DNA of 64,000 nt, taken from the NCBI GenBank assembly GCA_963693285.1, contig OY848927.1, positions 1,924,501 to 1,988,500 of the forward strand, in the 5' to 3' direction. The notes under the pieces are model-generated. The model made no database searches. It was not told the origin of the DNA and saw only the letters and a program-made list of their open reading frames with translations. How positions within the stretch are numbered: position 1 is the first letter of the stretch; every line of letters starts with the position of its first letter. The translations under genes and the position numbers were made by a program. Positions 47,778-60,660 of this stretch are shown piece by piece. This DNA comes from Xestospongia muta. Taxonomy: Eukaryota > Porifera > Demospongiae > Haplosclerida > Petrosiidae.

Positions 47778-50526
47778 GAAAATAAAGAGTTTAGAGGTTT
47801 TTGAAAGTTAAAAAGATTAGAAATTAACTGTGAAAACTGGTTAAATAAACTGATCTAAAGACTTTAGTGAGTTTATCTGTCTTAAATATACTAATAAAGT
47901 AGTCTAAATAGGTTAAAACTCTAAAATAAAGAGTTTAGAGCTTTTTGAAAGTTTTAAAAGATTAGAAATTAACTGTGAAAACTGGTTTAATAAACTGATC
48001 TAAAGAGTTTACTAAGTTTATCTGTCTTAAATATAGTAATAAAGTAGTCTAAATAGGTTAAAACTCTAAAATAAAGAGTTTAGAGCTTTTTGAAAGTTAA
48101 AAAAGATTAGAAATTAACTGTGAAAACTGGTTAAATAAGCTGATCTAAAGACTTTAGTAAGTTTATCTGTCTTAAATATACTAATAAAGTAGTCTAAATA
48201 GGTTAAAACTCTAAAATAATGAGTTTAGAGCGTTTTGAAAGTTAAAAAAGATTAGAAATTAACTTTGAAAACTGGTTAAATAAGCTGATCTAAAGAGTTT
48301 AGTAAGTTTATCTGTCTTAAATATACTAATAAAGTAGTCTAAATAGGTTAAAACTCGAAAATAAGGAGTTTAGAGCTTTTTCAAAGTTAAAAACGATTAG
48401 AAATTAACTGTGAAAACTGGTTAAATAAACTGATCTAAAGAGTTTAGTAAGTTTATCTGTCTTAAATATACTAATAAAGTAGTCTAAATAGGTTAAAATT
48501 CTAAAATAAAGTGTTTAGAGCTTTTTGAAAGTTAAAAAAGATTAGAAATTAACTGTGAAAACTGGTTAAATAAACTGATCTAAAGAGTTTAGTAAGTTTA
48601 TCTGTCTTAAATATACTAATAATGTAGTCTTAATAGGTTAAAACTCTAAAATAAAGAGTTTAGAGCTTTTTGAATGTTAAAAAAGATTAGAAATTAACTG
48701 TGAAAACTGGTTAAATAAACTGATCTAACGAGTTTAGTAAGTTTATCTCTCTTAAATATACTCATAAAGTAGTCTAAATAGGTTAAAACTCTAAAATAAA
48801 GAGTTTAGAGCTGTTTGAAATTTTAAAAAGATTAGAAATTAACTGTGAAAACTGGTTAAATAAGCTGATCTAAAGAGTTTAGTAAGTTTATCTGTCTTAA
48901 ATATAGTAATAAAATATTCTAAATAGGTTAAAAGTCCAAAATAAAGAGTTTAGAGCTTTTTCAAATTTAAAAAAGATTAGAAATTAACTGTGAAAACTGG
49001 TTAAATAAGCTGATCTAAAGAGTTTAGTAAGTTTATCTCTCTTAAATATACTAATAAAGTAGTCTAAATAGGTTAAAACTATAAAATAAAGAGTTTAGAG
49101 CTTTTTGAAAGTTTAAAAGATTAGAAATTAACTGTGAAAACTAGTTAAATAACCTGATCTAAGGAGTTTCGTAAGTTTATCTGTCTTAAATATACTAATC
49201 AAATAGTCTAAATAGCTTAAAACTCTAAAATAAAGTGTTTAAAGCTTTTTGAAAGTTAAAAAGATTAGAAATTAACTGTGAAAACTGGTTAAATAACCTG
49301 ATCTAAAGAGTTTAGTAAGTTTATCTGTATTAAATATACTAATAAAGTAGTCTAAATAGGTTAAAACTCGAAAATAAAGAGTTTAGAACTTTTTGAAAGT
49401 TAAAAAAGATTAGAAATTAACTGTGAAAACTGGTTAAATAAGCTGATCTAAAGAGTTTAGTAAGTTTATCTTTCGTAATTATACTAATAAAGTAGTCTAA
49501 ATAGGTTAAAACTCGAAAATAAAGAGTTTAGAGCTTTTTGAAATTTAAAATATTAGAAATTAACTGTGAAAACTGGTTAAATAAGCTGATCTAAAGAGTT
49601 TAGTAAGTTTATCTGTCTTAAATATACTAATAAAGTAGTCTAAATAGGTTAAAACTCTAAAATAAAGAGTTTAGAGCTTTTTGAAAGTTTAAAAAGATTA
49701 GAAATTAACTGTGAAAACTGGTTAAATAAGCTGATCTACGGAGTTTAGTAAGTTTATCTGTCTTAAGTATACTAATAAGGTAGTCTAAATAGGTTAAAAC
49801 TCTAAAATAAAGAGTTTAGAGCTTTTTGAAAGTTTAAAAAGATTAGAAATTAACTGTGAAAACTGGTTAAATAAGCTGATCTAACGAGTTTAGTAAGTTT
49901 ATCTGTCTTAAATATACTAATAAAGTAGTCTAAATAGGTTAAAACTCTAAAATAAAGAGTTTAGAGCTATTTGAAATTTTAAAAAGATTAGAAATTAACT
50001 GTGAAAACCGGTTAAATAAGCTGATCTAAAGAGTTTAGTAAGTTTATCTGTCTTAAATATAGTAATAAAATAGTCTAAATAGGTTAAAAGTCTAAAATAA
50101 AGAGTTTAGAGCTTTTTGAAAGTTAAAAAAGATTAGAAATTAACTGTGAAAACTAGTTAAATAACCTCATCTAAAGAGTTTAGTAAGTTTATCTGTCTTA
50201 AATATACTAATAAAGTAGTCTAAATAGGTTAAAACTCTAAAATAAAGTGTTTAGAGCTTTTTGAAAGTTAAAAAGATTAGAAATTAACTGTAAAAACTAG
50301 TTAAATAACCTGATCTAAAGAGTTTTGTAAGTTTATCTGTCTTAAATATACAAATAAAGTAGTCTAAATAGGTTAAAACTCGAAAATAAAGAGTTTAGAA
50401 CTTTTTGAATTTTAAAAAAGATTAGAAATTAACTGTATAAACTGGTTAAATAAGCTGATCTAAAGAGTTTAGTAAGTTTATCTTTCGTAATTATACTAAT
50501 AAAGTAGTCTAAATAGGTTAAAACTC
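47778..50526. repeat. 19-monomer higher-order unit, copy 2 (2,749 bp)
   Basis: This is the second copy of 45,029-47,777. I checked it line by line against copy 1 at a constant offset of 2,749 and found no substitution or indel, although monomers within the unit differ from each other at several positions each. It ends at 'ctttcgtaattatac...ctcgaaaataaagag', after which 'tttagagc' replaces 'tttagagg'. Identity this complete means a very recent duplication or active conversion. An assembly duplication of one true copy is the other possibility. Confidence 0.93.
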
Positions 50527-51239
50527 GAAAATAAAGAGTTTAGAGCTTTTTGAAAGTTAAAAGATTAGAAATTAACTGTGAAAACTGATTAAATAAGCTG
50601 ATCTAAAGAGTTTAGTAAGTTTATCTGTCTTAAATATACTAATAAAGTAGTCTAAATAGGTTAAAACTATAAAATAAAGTGTTTAGAGCTTTTTGAAAGT
50701 TAAAAAAGATTAGAAATTAACTGTGAAAACTGGTTAAATAAACTGATCTAAAGATTTTAGTAAGTTAATCTGTCTTAAATATACTAATAAAGTAGTCTAA
50801 ATAGGTTAAAACTCTAAAATAAAGAGTTTAGAGCTTTTTGAAAGTTAAAAAAGATTAGAAATTAACTGTCTAAACTGGTTAAATAAACTGATCTAAAGAG
50901 TTTAGTAAGTTTATCTGTCTTAAATATACTAATAAAGTAGTCTAAATAGGTTAAAACTCTAAAATAAAGTGTTTCGAGCTTTTTGAAAGTTTAAAAAGAT
51001 TAGAAATTAACTGGGAAAAATGGTTAAATAAACTAATCTACAGAATTTAGTAAGTTTATTTGTCTTAAATATACTAATAAAGTAGTCTAAATAGGTTAAA
51101 ACTCTAAAATAAAGAGTTTAGAGCTTTTTGAAAGTTAAAAAAGATTAGAAATTAACTGTGAAAACTGGTTAAATAAGCTGATATAAAGAGTTTAGTAAGT
51201 TTATCTGTCTTAAATATAGTAATAAAGTAGTCTAAATAG

Positions 51240-51819
51240 GTTAAAACTCAAAAATAAAGTGTTTTTATCTTTTTGAAAGTTAAAAAAGATTAGAAATTAA
51301 CTGTGAAAACTGGTTAAATAAACTGATCTAAAGAGTTTAGTAAGTTTATCTGTCTTAAATATACTAATAAAGTAGTCTAAATAGGTTAAAACTCTAAAAT
51401 AAAGAGTTTAGAGCTTTTTGAAAGTTTAAAAAGATTAGAAATTAACCGTGGAAACTGCTTAAATAAGATGATCTAAAGAGTTTAGTAAGTTTATCTGTCT
51501 TAAATATACTAATAAAGTAGTCTAAATAGGTTAAAACTCAAAAATAAAGTGTTTTTATCTTTTTGAAAGTTAAAAAAGATTAGAAATTAACTGTGAAAAC
51601 TGGTTAAATAAACTGATCTAAAGAGTTTAGTAAGTTTATCTGTCTTAAATATACTAATAAAGTAGTCTAAATAGGTTAAAACTCTAAAATAAAGAGTTTA
51701 GAGCTTTTTGAAAGTTTAAAAAGATTAGAAATTAACCGTGGAAACTGCTTAAATAAGATGATCTAAAGAGTTTAGTAAGTTTATCTGTCTTAAATATACT
51801 AATAAAGTAGTCTAAATAG
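51240..51819. repeat. Dimer duplicated in tandem, 2 x 290 bp
   Basis: A unit with 'actcaaaaataaagtg' and 'ttttatcttttt' is followed by a unit with 'ttaaccgtggaaactgc' and 'aagatgatc'. The pair is present at 51,240-51,529 and again at 51,530-51,819, with no differences seen. Neither variant was noticed as a pair elsewhere in the window, so this is a local recent event. Confidence 0.88.
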
Positions 51820-54800
51820 GTTAAAACTCTAAAATAAAGAGTTTAGAGCTTTTTGAAAGTTAAAAAAGATTAGAAATTAACTGTGAAAACTGGTTAAATA
51901 AGCTGATCTAAAGAGTTTAGTAAGTTTATCTGTCTTAAATATACTAATAAAGTAGTCTAAATAGGTTAAAACTCTAAAATAAAGAGTTTAGAAGTTTTTG
52001 AAAGTTTAAAAGATTAGAAATTAACTGTGAAAACTGGTCAAAAAAGCTGATCTAAAGAGTTTAGTAAGTTTATCTCTCTTAAACATACTAATAAAGCAGT
52101 CTAAATAGGTTGAAACTCTAAAATAAAGAGTTTATACGTTTTTGAAAGTTAAAAGAGATTAGAAATTAACTGTGAAAACTGGTTAAATAAGCTGATCTAA
52201 AGAGTTTAGTAAGTTTATCTGTCTTCAATATAGCAATAAAGTAGTCTAAATAGGATAAAACTCTAAAATAAAGAGTTTAGAGCTTTTTGAAAGTTAAAAA
52301 GGATTAGAAATTAACTGTGAAAACTGGTTAAATAGGCTGATCTAAAGAGTTTAGTAAGTTTATCTGTCTAAAATATACTAATAAAGTAGTCTAAATAGGT
52401 TAAAACTATAAAATAAATTGTTTAGAGCTTTTTGAAAGTTAAAAAAGATTAGAAATTAACTGTGAAAACTGGTTAAATAAGCTGATCTAAAGAGTTTAGT
52501 AAGTTTATCTGTCTTAAATATACTAATAAAGTAGTCTAAATAGGTTAAAACTCTAAAGTAAAGAGATTTGAGCTTTTTGAAAGTTAAAAAGATTAGAAAT
52601 TAACTGTGAAAACTGGTTAAATAAGCTGATCTAAAGAGTTTAGTAAGTTTATCTGTCTTAAATATACTAATAATGTAGTCTAAATAGGTTAAAACTCTAA
52701 AATAAAGAGTTTAGAAGTTTTTGAAAGTTTAAAAAGATTAGAAATTAACTGTGAAAACTGGTTAAATAAGCTGATCTAAAGAGTTTAGTAAGTTTATCTG
52801 TCTTAATTATACTAATAAAGTAGTCTAAATAGGTTAAAACTCTAAAATAAAGAGTTTAGAAGCTTTTGAGAGTTTAAAAAATTATAAATTAACTGTGAAA
52901 ACTGGTTAAATAAGCTGATCTAAAGAGTTTAGTAAGTTTATCTGTCTTAAATATACTAATAAAGTAGTCTAAATAGCTTAAAACTCTAAAATAAAGAGTT
53001 TAGAGCTTTTTGAAAGTTAAAAAAGATTAGAAATTAACGGTGAAAACTGGTTAAATAAGCTGATCTAAAGAGTTTAGTAAGTTTATCTGTCTTAAATATA
53101 CTAATAAAGTAGTCTAAATAGGTTAAAACGCAAAAATAAAGTGTTTAGAGCTTTTTGAAAGTTTAAAAAGATTAGAAATTAACTGTGAAAACTGGTTAAA
53201 TAAGCTGATCTAAAGAGTTTAGTAAGTTTATCTGTCTTAATTATAGTAATAAAGTAGTCTAAATAGGTTAAAACTCTAAAATAAAGAGTTTAAAAGTTTT
53301 TGAGAGTTTAAAAAGATTAGAAAATCCTGTGAAAACTGGTTAAATAAGCTGATCTAAAGAGTTTAGTAAGTTCATCTGTCTTAATTATACTAATAAAGTA
53401 GTCTAAATAGATGAAACTCTAAAATAAAGAGTTTAGAGCATTTTGAAAGTTTAAAAAGATTAGAAATTAACTGTGAAAACTGGTTAAATAAACTGAGCTA
53501 AAGAGTTTAGTAAGTTTATCTGTCTTAAATATACTAATAAAGTAGTCTAAATAGGTTAAAACTAAAAAATTAAATGTTTATAGCTTTTTGAAAGTTTAAA
53601 AAGATTAGATATTAACTGTGAAAACTGTTTAAATAAGATAATCTAAAGAGTTTACTAAGTTTATATCTCTTAACTATACTAATAATGTAGTCTAAATAGG
53701 TTAAAACTCTAAAATAAAGAGTTTATACCTTTTTGAAAGTTAAAAAAGATTAGAAATTAACTCTAAAAACTGGTTAAGTAAGCTGATCTAAAGAGTTTAG
53801 TAAGTTTATCTGTCTTAAATATACTAATAAAGCAGTTAAATAGCTTAAAACTATACATTAATGTGTTTAGAGCCTTTTGAAAGTTTAAAAAGATTAGAAA
53901 TTAACTGTGAAAACTGGTTAAATAAGCCGATCTAAAGAGTTTAGTAAGTTTATCTGTCTTAAATATACTAATAAAGTAGTCTAAATAGGTTAAAACTCTA
54001 AATTTAAGAGTTTAGAGTGTTTTGAAAGTTAAAAATGATTAGAAATTAACTGTGAAAACTGGTTAAATAAGTTGATCTAAAGAGTTTAGTAAGTTTATCT
54101 GTCTTAAATATACTAATAAAGTAGTCTAAATAGGTTAAAACTCTAAAATAAAGAGTTTAGAGCTTTTGAAAGTTTAAAAAGATTAGAAATTAACTGTGAA
54201 AACTGGTTAAATAAGCTGATCTAAAGAGTTTAGTAACTTTATCTGTCTTAAATATACTAATAAAGCAGTTAAATAGCCTAAAACTCTAAAGTGAAGTGTT
54301 TAGAACTTTTGAAAGTTTAAAAAGATTAGAAATTAACAGTGAAAACTGGTTAAATAAGCTGACCTAAAGAGTTTAGTAAGTTTATCTGTCTTAAATATAC
54401 TAATAAAGAACTCTAAAATGGTTAAAACTAGAAAATTAAGAGTTTAGAGTTTTTTTGAAAGTTAAAAAAGATTAGAAATTAACTGTGAAAACTGGTTAAA
54501 TAAGCTGATCTAAAGAGTTTAGTAAGTTTATCTGTCTTAAATATACTAATAAAGTAGTCTAAATAGGTTAAAACTCTACAATAGAGTTTCGAGATTTTTG
54601 AAAGTAAAAAAAAATTTGAAATTAACAGTGAAAACTGGTTAAATAAGCTGATCTAAAGAGTTTAGTAAGTTTATCTCTCTTAAATATACTAATAAAGTAC
54701 TCTAAATAGGTTAAAACTGTGAAATAAAGTGCTTAGTGCTTTTAGAAAGTTTAAAAAATTTAGAAATTAACTGTGAAAACTGGTTAAATAAGCTGATCTA

Positions 54801-54853
54801 AAGAGTTTAGTAAGTTTATTGTCTTAAATATAGCAATAAAGTAGTCTAAATAG

Positions 54854-55143
54854 GTTAAAACTCTAAAATAAAGAGTTTAGAGCTTTTTAAAAGTTAAAAA
54901 AGATCAGAAATTAACTGTGAACACTAGTTAAATAAGCTGATCTATAGAGTTTAGTAAGTTTATCTAAGTTAAATATACTAATAAAGTAGTCTAAATAGGT
55001 TAAAACTCTAAAATAAAGAGTTTAGAGCTTTTTGAAAGTTAAAAAAGATCAGAAATTAACTGTGATCACTAGTTAAATAAGCTGATCTATAGAGTTTAGT
55101 AAGTTTATCTAACTTAAATATACTAATAAAGTAGTCTAAATAG
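54854..55143. repeat. Adjacent sister monomers with 'cactagtt'
   Basis: Units at 54,854 and 54,999 share 'agatcagaaatta', 'cactagttaaat' and 'ctatagag'. They differ only at a few sites: 'tgaacac' against 'tgatcac', 'ctaagtta' against 'ctaactta', and 'tttttaaaag' against 'tttttgaaag'. This is a single-monomer duplication followed by limited divergence. Confidence 0.8.
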
Positions 55144-56011
55144 GTTAAAACTCTAAAATAAAGAGTTTAGAGCTGTTTTAAAGTTTAAAAAGATTAGAAA
55201 TTAACTGTGAAAACTTGTTAAATAAACTGAGCTAAAGAGTATAGTAAGTTTATCTGTCTTAAATATACTAATAAAGTAGTCTAAATAGGTTAAAACTCTC
55301 AAAAAATTGTTTAGAGCTTTTTGAAAGTTAAAAAGATTAGAAATTAACTGTGAAAACTTGTTAAATAAGCTGATCTATAGAGTTTAGTAAGTTTATCTGT
55401 CTTAAATATACTAATAAAGTAGTCTAAATAGGTTAAAACTCTAAAATAAAGAGTTTAGAGCTTTTTGAAAGTTTAAAAAGATTAGAAATTAACTGTGAAA
55501 ACTGGTTAAATAAGCTGATCTAAAGAGTTTAGTAAGTTTATCTGTCTTAAATATACTAATAAAGTAGTCTAAATAGGTTAAAACTAAAAAATTAAATGTT
55601 TATAGCTTTTTGAAAGTTTAAAAAGATTAGATATTAACTGTGAAAACCGTTTAAATAAGCTGATCTAAAGAGTTTAGTAAGTTTATCTGTCTTAAATATA
55701 CTAATAAAGTAGTCTAAATAGGTTAAAACTCTAAAATAAAGAGTTTAGAAGTTTTTGAGAGTTTAAAAAGATTAGAAATTAAGTGTGAAAACTGGTTAAA
55801 TAAGCTGATCTAAAGAGTTTAGTAAGTTTATCTGTCTTAATTATACTAATAAAGTAGTCTAAATAGGTTAAAACTCTAAAATAAAGAGTTTAGAGGTTTT
55901 TGAAAGTTTAAAAAGATTAGAAATTAACTGTGAAAACTGGTTAAATAAACTGATCTAAAGAGTTTAGTAAGTTTATCTGTCTTAAATATAATAATAAAGT
56001 AGTCTAAATAG

Positions 56012-58160
56012 GTTAAAACTAAAAAATTAAATGTTTATAGCTTTTTGAAAGTTTAAAAAGTTTATAACTTAACACTGAAAACTGCTTAAATAAGCTGATC
56101 TAAAGAGTTTAGTAAGTTTATCTGTCTTAAATATACTAATAAAGTAGTCTAAATAGGTTAAAACTCTAAAAAAGTGTTTAGAGCTTTTTGAAAGTTAAAA
56201 AGATTAGAAATTAACTGTGAAAACTGGTAAATAAGCTGATCTATAGAGTTTAGTAAGTTTGTCTGTCTTAAATATACTAATAAAGTAGTCTAAATAGGTT
56301 AAAACTCGAAAATAAAGAGTGTAGAGCTTTTTGAAAGTTTAAAAAGATTAGAAATTATCTGTGAAAAGTGGTTAAATAAGCTGATCTAGAGAGTTTAGTA
56401 AGTTTATCTGTCTTAAATATACTAATAAAGTAGTCTAAATAGGATAAATCTCTAAAATAAAGAGTTTAGAAGTTTTTGAGAGTTTAAAAAAATTAGAAAT
56501 TAAGTGTGAAAACTGGTTAAATAAGCTGATCTAAAGAGTTTAGTAAGTTTATCTGTCTTAAATATACTAATAAAGTAGTCTAAATAGGTTAAAACTAAAA
56601 AATTAAATGTTTATACCTTTTTGAAAGTTAAAAAGATTAGAAATTAACTGTGAAAACTTGTTAAATAAGCTGATCTATAGAGTTTAGTAAGTTTATCTGT
56701 CTTAAATATACTAATAAAGTAGTCTAAATAGGTTAAAACTCTAAAATCAAGAGTTTAGAGCTTTTTGAAAGTTTAAAAAGATTAGAAATTAACTGTGAAA
56801 ACTGGTTAAATAAACTGATCTAAAGAGTTTAGTAAGTTTATCTGTCTTAAATATACTAATAAAGTAGTCTAAATAGGTTAAAACTAAAAAATTAAATGTT
56901 TATAGCTTTTTGAAAGTTTAAAAAGATTAGATATTAACGGTGAACACTGTTTAAATAAGATGATCTAAAGAGTTTAGTAAGTTTATATCTCTTAACTATA
57001 CTAATAAAGTAGTCTAAATAGGTTAAAACTATAAAATAAAGAGTTTATACCGCTTTGAAAGTTAAAATAGATTTGAAATTAACTGTGAAAACTGGTTAAG
57101 TAAGCAGATCTAAAGATTTTAGTAAGTTTATCTGTCTTAAATATACTAATAAAGCAGTTAAATAGCATAAAACTCTAAAATAAAGTGTTTAGAGCCTTTT
57201 CACAGTTTAAAAAGATTAGAAATTAACTGTGAAAACTGGTTAAATAAGCTGATCTAAAGAGTTTAGTAAGTTCATCTGTCTTAAATATACTAAAACGTAG
57301 TCTAAATAGGTTAAAACTCTAAAATTAAGAGTTTAGAGTTTTTTGAAAGTTAAAAATGATTAGAAATTAACTGTGAAATCTGGTTAAATAAGCTGATCTA
57401 AAGAGTTTAGTAAGTTTATCTGTCTTAAATATACTAATAAAGTAGTCTAAGTAGGTTAAAACTCTAAAATAAAGAGTTTAGAGCTTTTGAAAGTTTAAAA
57501 AGATTACAAATTAACTGTGAAAACTGGTTAAATAAGCTGATCTAAAGAGTTTAGTAAGTTTATCTGTGTTAAATATACTAATAAAGCAGTTAAATAGCTT
57601 AAAACTCTCAAATAAAGTGTTTACAGCTTTTTGAAAGTTTAAAAAGATTAGAAATTAACTGTGAAAACTGTTTAAATAAGCTGATCTAAAGAGTTTAGTA
57701 AGTTTATCATTCTTAAATATACTAATAAAGTACTCTAAAAAGGTTAAAACTCTAAAATTAAGAGTTTAGAGTTTTATGAAAGTTAAAAAAGATTAGAAAT
57801 TAACTGTGAAAACTGGTTAAATAAGCTGATCTAAAGAGTTTAGTAAGTTTATCTGTCTTAAATATACTAATAAAGTAGTCTAAATAGGTTAAAACTCTAA
57901 AATCAGGAGTTTATAGCTTTTTGAAAGTTAAAAAGTTTAGAAATTAATTGTGAAAACTGGTTAAATAAGCTGATCTAAAGAGTTTAGTAAGTTTATCTAT
58001 CTTAAATATACTAATAAAGTAGTCGAAATAGGTTAAAACTCTGAAATAAAGTGTTTAGAGCTTTTTGAAAGTTAAAAAACATTAGAAATTAACTGTGAAA
58101 ACTGGTTAAATAAGCTAACCTAAACAGTTTAGTAAGTTTATCTGTCTTAAATATACTAAT
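56012..58160. repeat. Diverged-zone block, copy R1
   Basis: Two 'actaaaaaatt' units are followed by 'gtttatacc' with 'agatttgaaatt', 'agcagttaaatagcat', 'aattaagag', 'gtctaagtagg', 'agattacaaatt', 'gtttacagc', 'gagttttatg', 'aatcaggag', 'gtcgaaatagg' and 'aaaacattag'. The series recurs 5,051-5,052 bp downstream as R3, and its second half recurs 1,157 bp downstream as R2. R1 has one monomer more than R3 near 56,444 ('aggataaatctc') and one fewer after 'aatcaggag'. Confidence 0.8.
57889..58031. repeat. Hybrid monomer (recombination product)
   Basis: The left part ('aatcaggagttta', 'aaaagtttagaaattaattg', 'actgg') equals the monomer at 59,047. The right part ('ctatctta', 'gtcgaaatagg') equals the next monomer, whose own left part has 'gtttcgagatttttg' and 'actcg'. 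R2 and R3 keep the two as separate neighbours; here one whole unit is missing. The switch lies between about 57,961 and 57,998, a 39 bp tract identical in both parents. Confidence 0.82.
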
Positions 58161-58319
58161 AAAGTAGTCTAAATAGGTTAAAACTAAAAAATTAAATGTT
58201 TATAGCTTTTTGAAAGTTTAAAAAGATTAGATATTAACTGTGAAAACTGTTTAAATAAGATGATCTAAAGAGTTTAGTAAGTTTATATCTCTTAACTATA
58301 CTAATAACGTAGTCTAAAT

Positions 58320-59750
58320 AGGTTAAAACTATAAAATAAAGAGTTTAGAGCCTTTTGAAAGTTTAAAAAGATTAGAAATTAACTGTGAAAACTGGTTAAA
58401 TAAGCTGATCTAAAGAGTTTAGTAAGTTCATCTGTCTTAAATATACTAAAAAAGTAGTCTAAATAGGTTAAAACTCCAAAATTAAGAGTTTAGAGTTTTT
58501 TGAAAGTTAAAAATGATTAGAAATTAACTGTGAAATCTGGTTAAATAAGCTGATCTAAAGAGTTTAGTAAGTTTATCTGTCATAAATATACTAATAACGT
58601 AGTCTAAGTAGGTTAAAACTCTAAAATAAAGAGTTTAGAGCTTTTGAAAGTTTAAAAAGATTACAAATTAACTGTGAAAACTGGTTAAATAAGCTGATCT
58701 AAAGAGTTTAGTAAGTTTATCTGTGTTAAATATACTAATAAAGCAGTTAAATAGCTTAAAACTCTCAAATAAAGTGTTTAGAGCTTTTTGAAAGTTTAAA
58801 AAGATTAGAAATTAACTGTGAAAACTGGTTAAATAAGCTGATCTAAAGAGTTTAGTAAGTTTATCTGTCTTAAATATACTAATAAAGTACTCTAAAAAGG
58901 TTAAAACTCTAAAATTAAGAGTTTAGAGTTTTATGAAAGTTAAAAAAGATTAGAAATTAACTGTGAAAACTGGTTAAATAAGCTGATCTAAAGAGTTTAG
59001 TAAGTTTATCTGTCTTAAATATACTAATAAAGTAGTCTAAATAGGTTAAAACTCTAAAATCAGGAGTTTATAGCTTTTTGAAAGTTAAAAAGTTTAGAAA
59101 TTAATTGTGAAAACTGGTTAAATAAGCTGATCTAAAGAGTTTAGTAAGTTTATCTGTCTTAAATATACTAATAAAGTAGTCTAAATAGGTTAAAACTCTA
59201 AAATAGAGTTTCGAGATTTTTGAAAGTAAAAAAAATTAGTATATAACAGTGAAAACTCGTTAAATAAGCTGATCTAAAGAGTTTAGTAAGTTTATCTATC
59301 TTAAATATACTAATAAAGTAGTCGAAATAGGTTAAAACTCTGAAATAAAGTGTTTAGAGCTTTTTGAAAGTTAAAAAACATTAGAAATTAACTGTGAAAC
59401 CTGGTTAAATAAGCTAATCTAAAGAGTTTAGTAAGTTTATCTGTCTTAAATATACTAATAAAGTAGTCTAAATAGGTTAAAACTCTAAAATAAAGAGTTT
59501 CGAACTTTTTGAAAGTTAAAAAAGTTTAAAAATTAACTGTGAAAACTGCTTAAATAAGCTGATCTAAAGAGTTTAGTAAGTTTATCTGTCTTAAATATAC
59601 TAATAAAGTAGTTTAAATAGGTTAAAACTCTGAAATAAAGTGTTTAGTGCTTTTTGAAAGTTTAAAAAGATTAGAAATTAACTGTGAAAACTGGTTAAAT
59701 AAGCTGATCTAAAGAGTTTAGTAAGTTTATTGTCTTAAATATAGCAATAA
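58320..59750. repeat. Diverged-zone block, copy R2 (partial)
   Basis: This block starts in the 'gagcc' unit and runs through 'aattaagag', 'gtctaagtagg', 'agattacaaatt', 'gagttttatg', 'aatcaggag' (59,060), 'gtttcgagatttttg' with 'gtatataacag', 'gtcgaaatagg', 'aaaacattag', 'gtttcgaac' and 'tttagtgc'. It matches R1 at an offset of 1,157 bp up to 'aatcaggag', and R3 at 3,895 bp throughout. It keeps the monomer missing from R1. Confidence 0.8.
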
Positions 59751-60303
59751 AGTAGTCTAAATAGGTTAAAACTCTAAAATAAAGAGTTTAGAGGTTTTTG
59801 AAAGTTAAAAAAGATTAGAAATTAACTGTGAAAACTGGTTAAATAAGCTGATCTAAAGAGTTTAGTAAGTTTATCTATCTTAAATATACTAATAAAGTAG
59901 TCTAAATACGTTAAAAATCTGAAATAAAGAGTTTACAGCTTTTTGAAAGTTAAAAAAATTAGAAATTAACTGTGAAAAATGGTTAAATAAGCTGATCTAA
60001 AGAGTTTAGTAAGTTTATCTGTCTTAAATATACTAATAAAGTAGTCTAAATAGGTTAAAACTCTAAAATAAAGAGTTTAGAGCTTTTTGAAAGTTAAAAA
60101 AGTTTAGAACTTAACACTGAAAACTGGTTAAATAAGCTGATCTAAAGAGTTTAGTAAGTTTATCTGTCTTAAATATACTAATAAAGTAGTCTAAATAGGT
60201 TAAAACTCTAAAATAAAGAGTTTAGAGCTTTTTGAAAGTTTAAAAAGATCAGAAATTAACTGTGAAAACTGGTTAAATAAGCTGATCTAAAGAGTTTAGT
60301 AAG

Positions 60304-60660
60304 TTTATCTGTCTTAAATATACTAATAAAGTAGTCTAAATAGGTTAAAACTCTAAAAAAGTGTTTAGAGCTTTTTGAAAGTTAAAAAGATTAGAAATTA
60401 ACTGTGAAAACTGGTAAATAAGCTGATCTATAGAGTTTAGTAAGTTTGTCTGTCTTAAATATACTAATAAAGTAGTCTAAATAGGTTAAAACTCTAAAAT
60501 AAAGAGTGTAGAGCTTTTTGAAAGTTTAAAAAGATTAGAAATTATCTGTGAAAACTGGTGAAATAAGCTGATCTAGAGAGTTTAGTAAGTTTATCTGTCT
60601 TAAATATACTAATAAAGTAGTCTAAATAGGATAAATCTCTAAAATAAAGAGTTTAGAAGT
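60304..60660. repeat. Copy of the 56,117-56,473 pair
   Basis: Markers 'aactctaaaaaagtg', 'actggtaaataagc', 'ctatagag', 'gtttgtctgtc', 'gagtgtagagc', 'aattatctgtg', 'ctagagag' and 'aggataaatctc' occur in the same order at both places, 4,187 bp apart. A third, partial version is at about 61,350-61,600. The first unit is short through a 3 bp loss in 'ctaaaataaag' and a 1 bp loss in 'ggttaaat'. Confidence 0.75.

Noticed and set aside
3897..50526. Reading all long duplications as assembly errors
   Set aside because: Most copies differ by point changes, single-base deletions and whole-monomer steps, which a collapsed or doubled contig would not produce. Only the perfect copies (45-50.5 kb and the small dimers and three-mer) stay open to that doubt.
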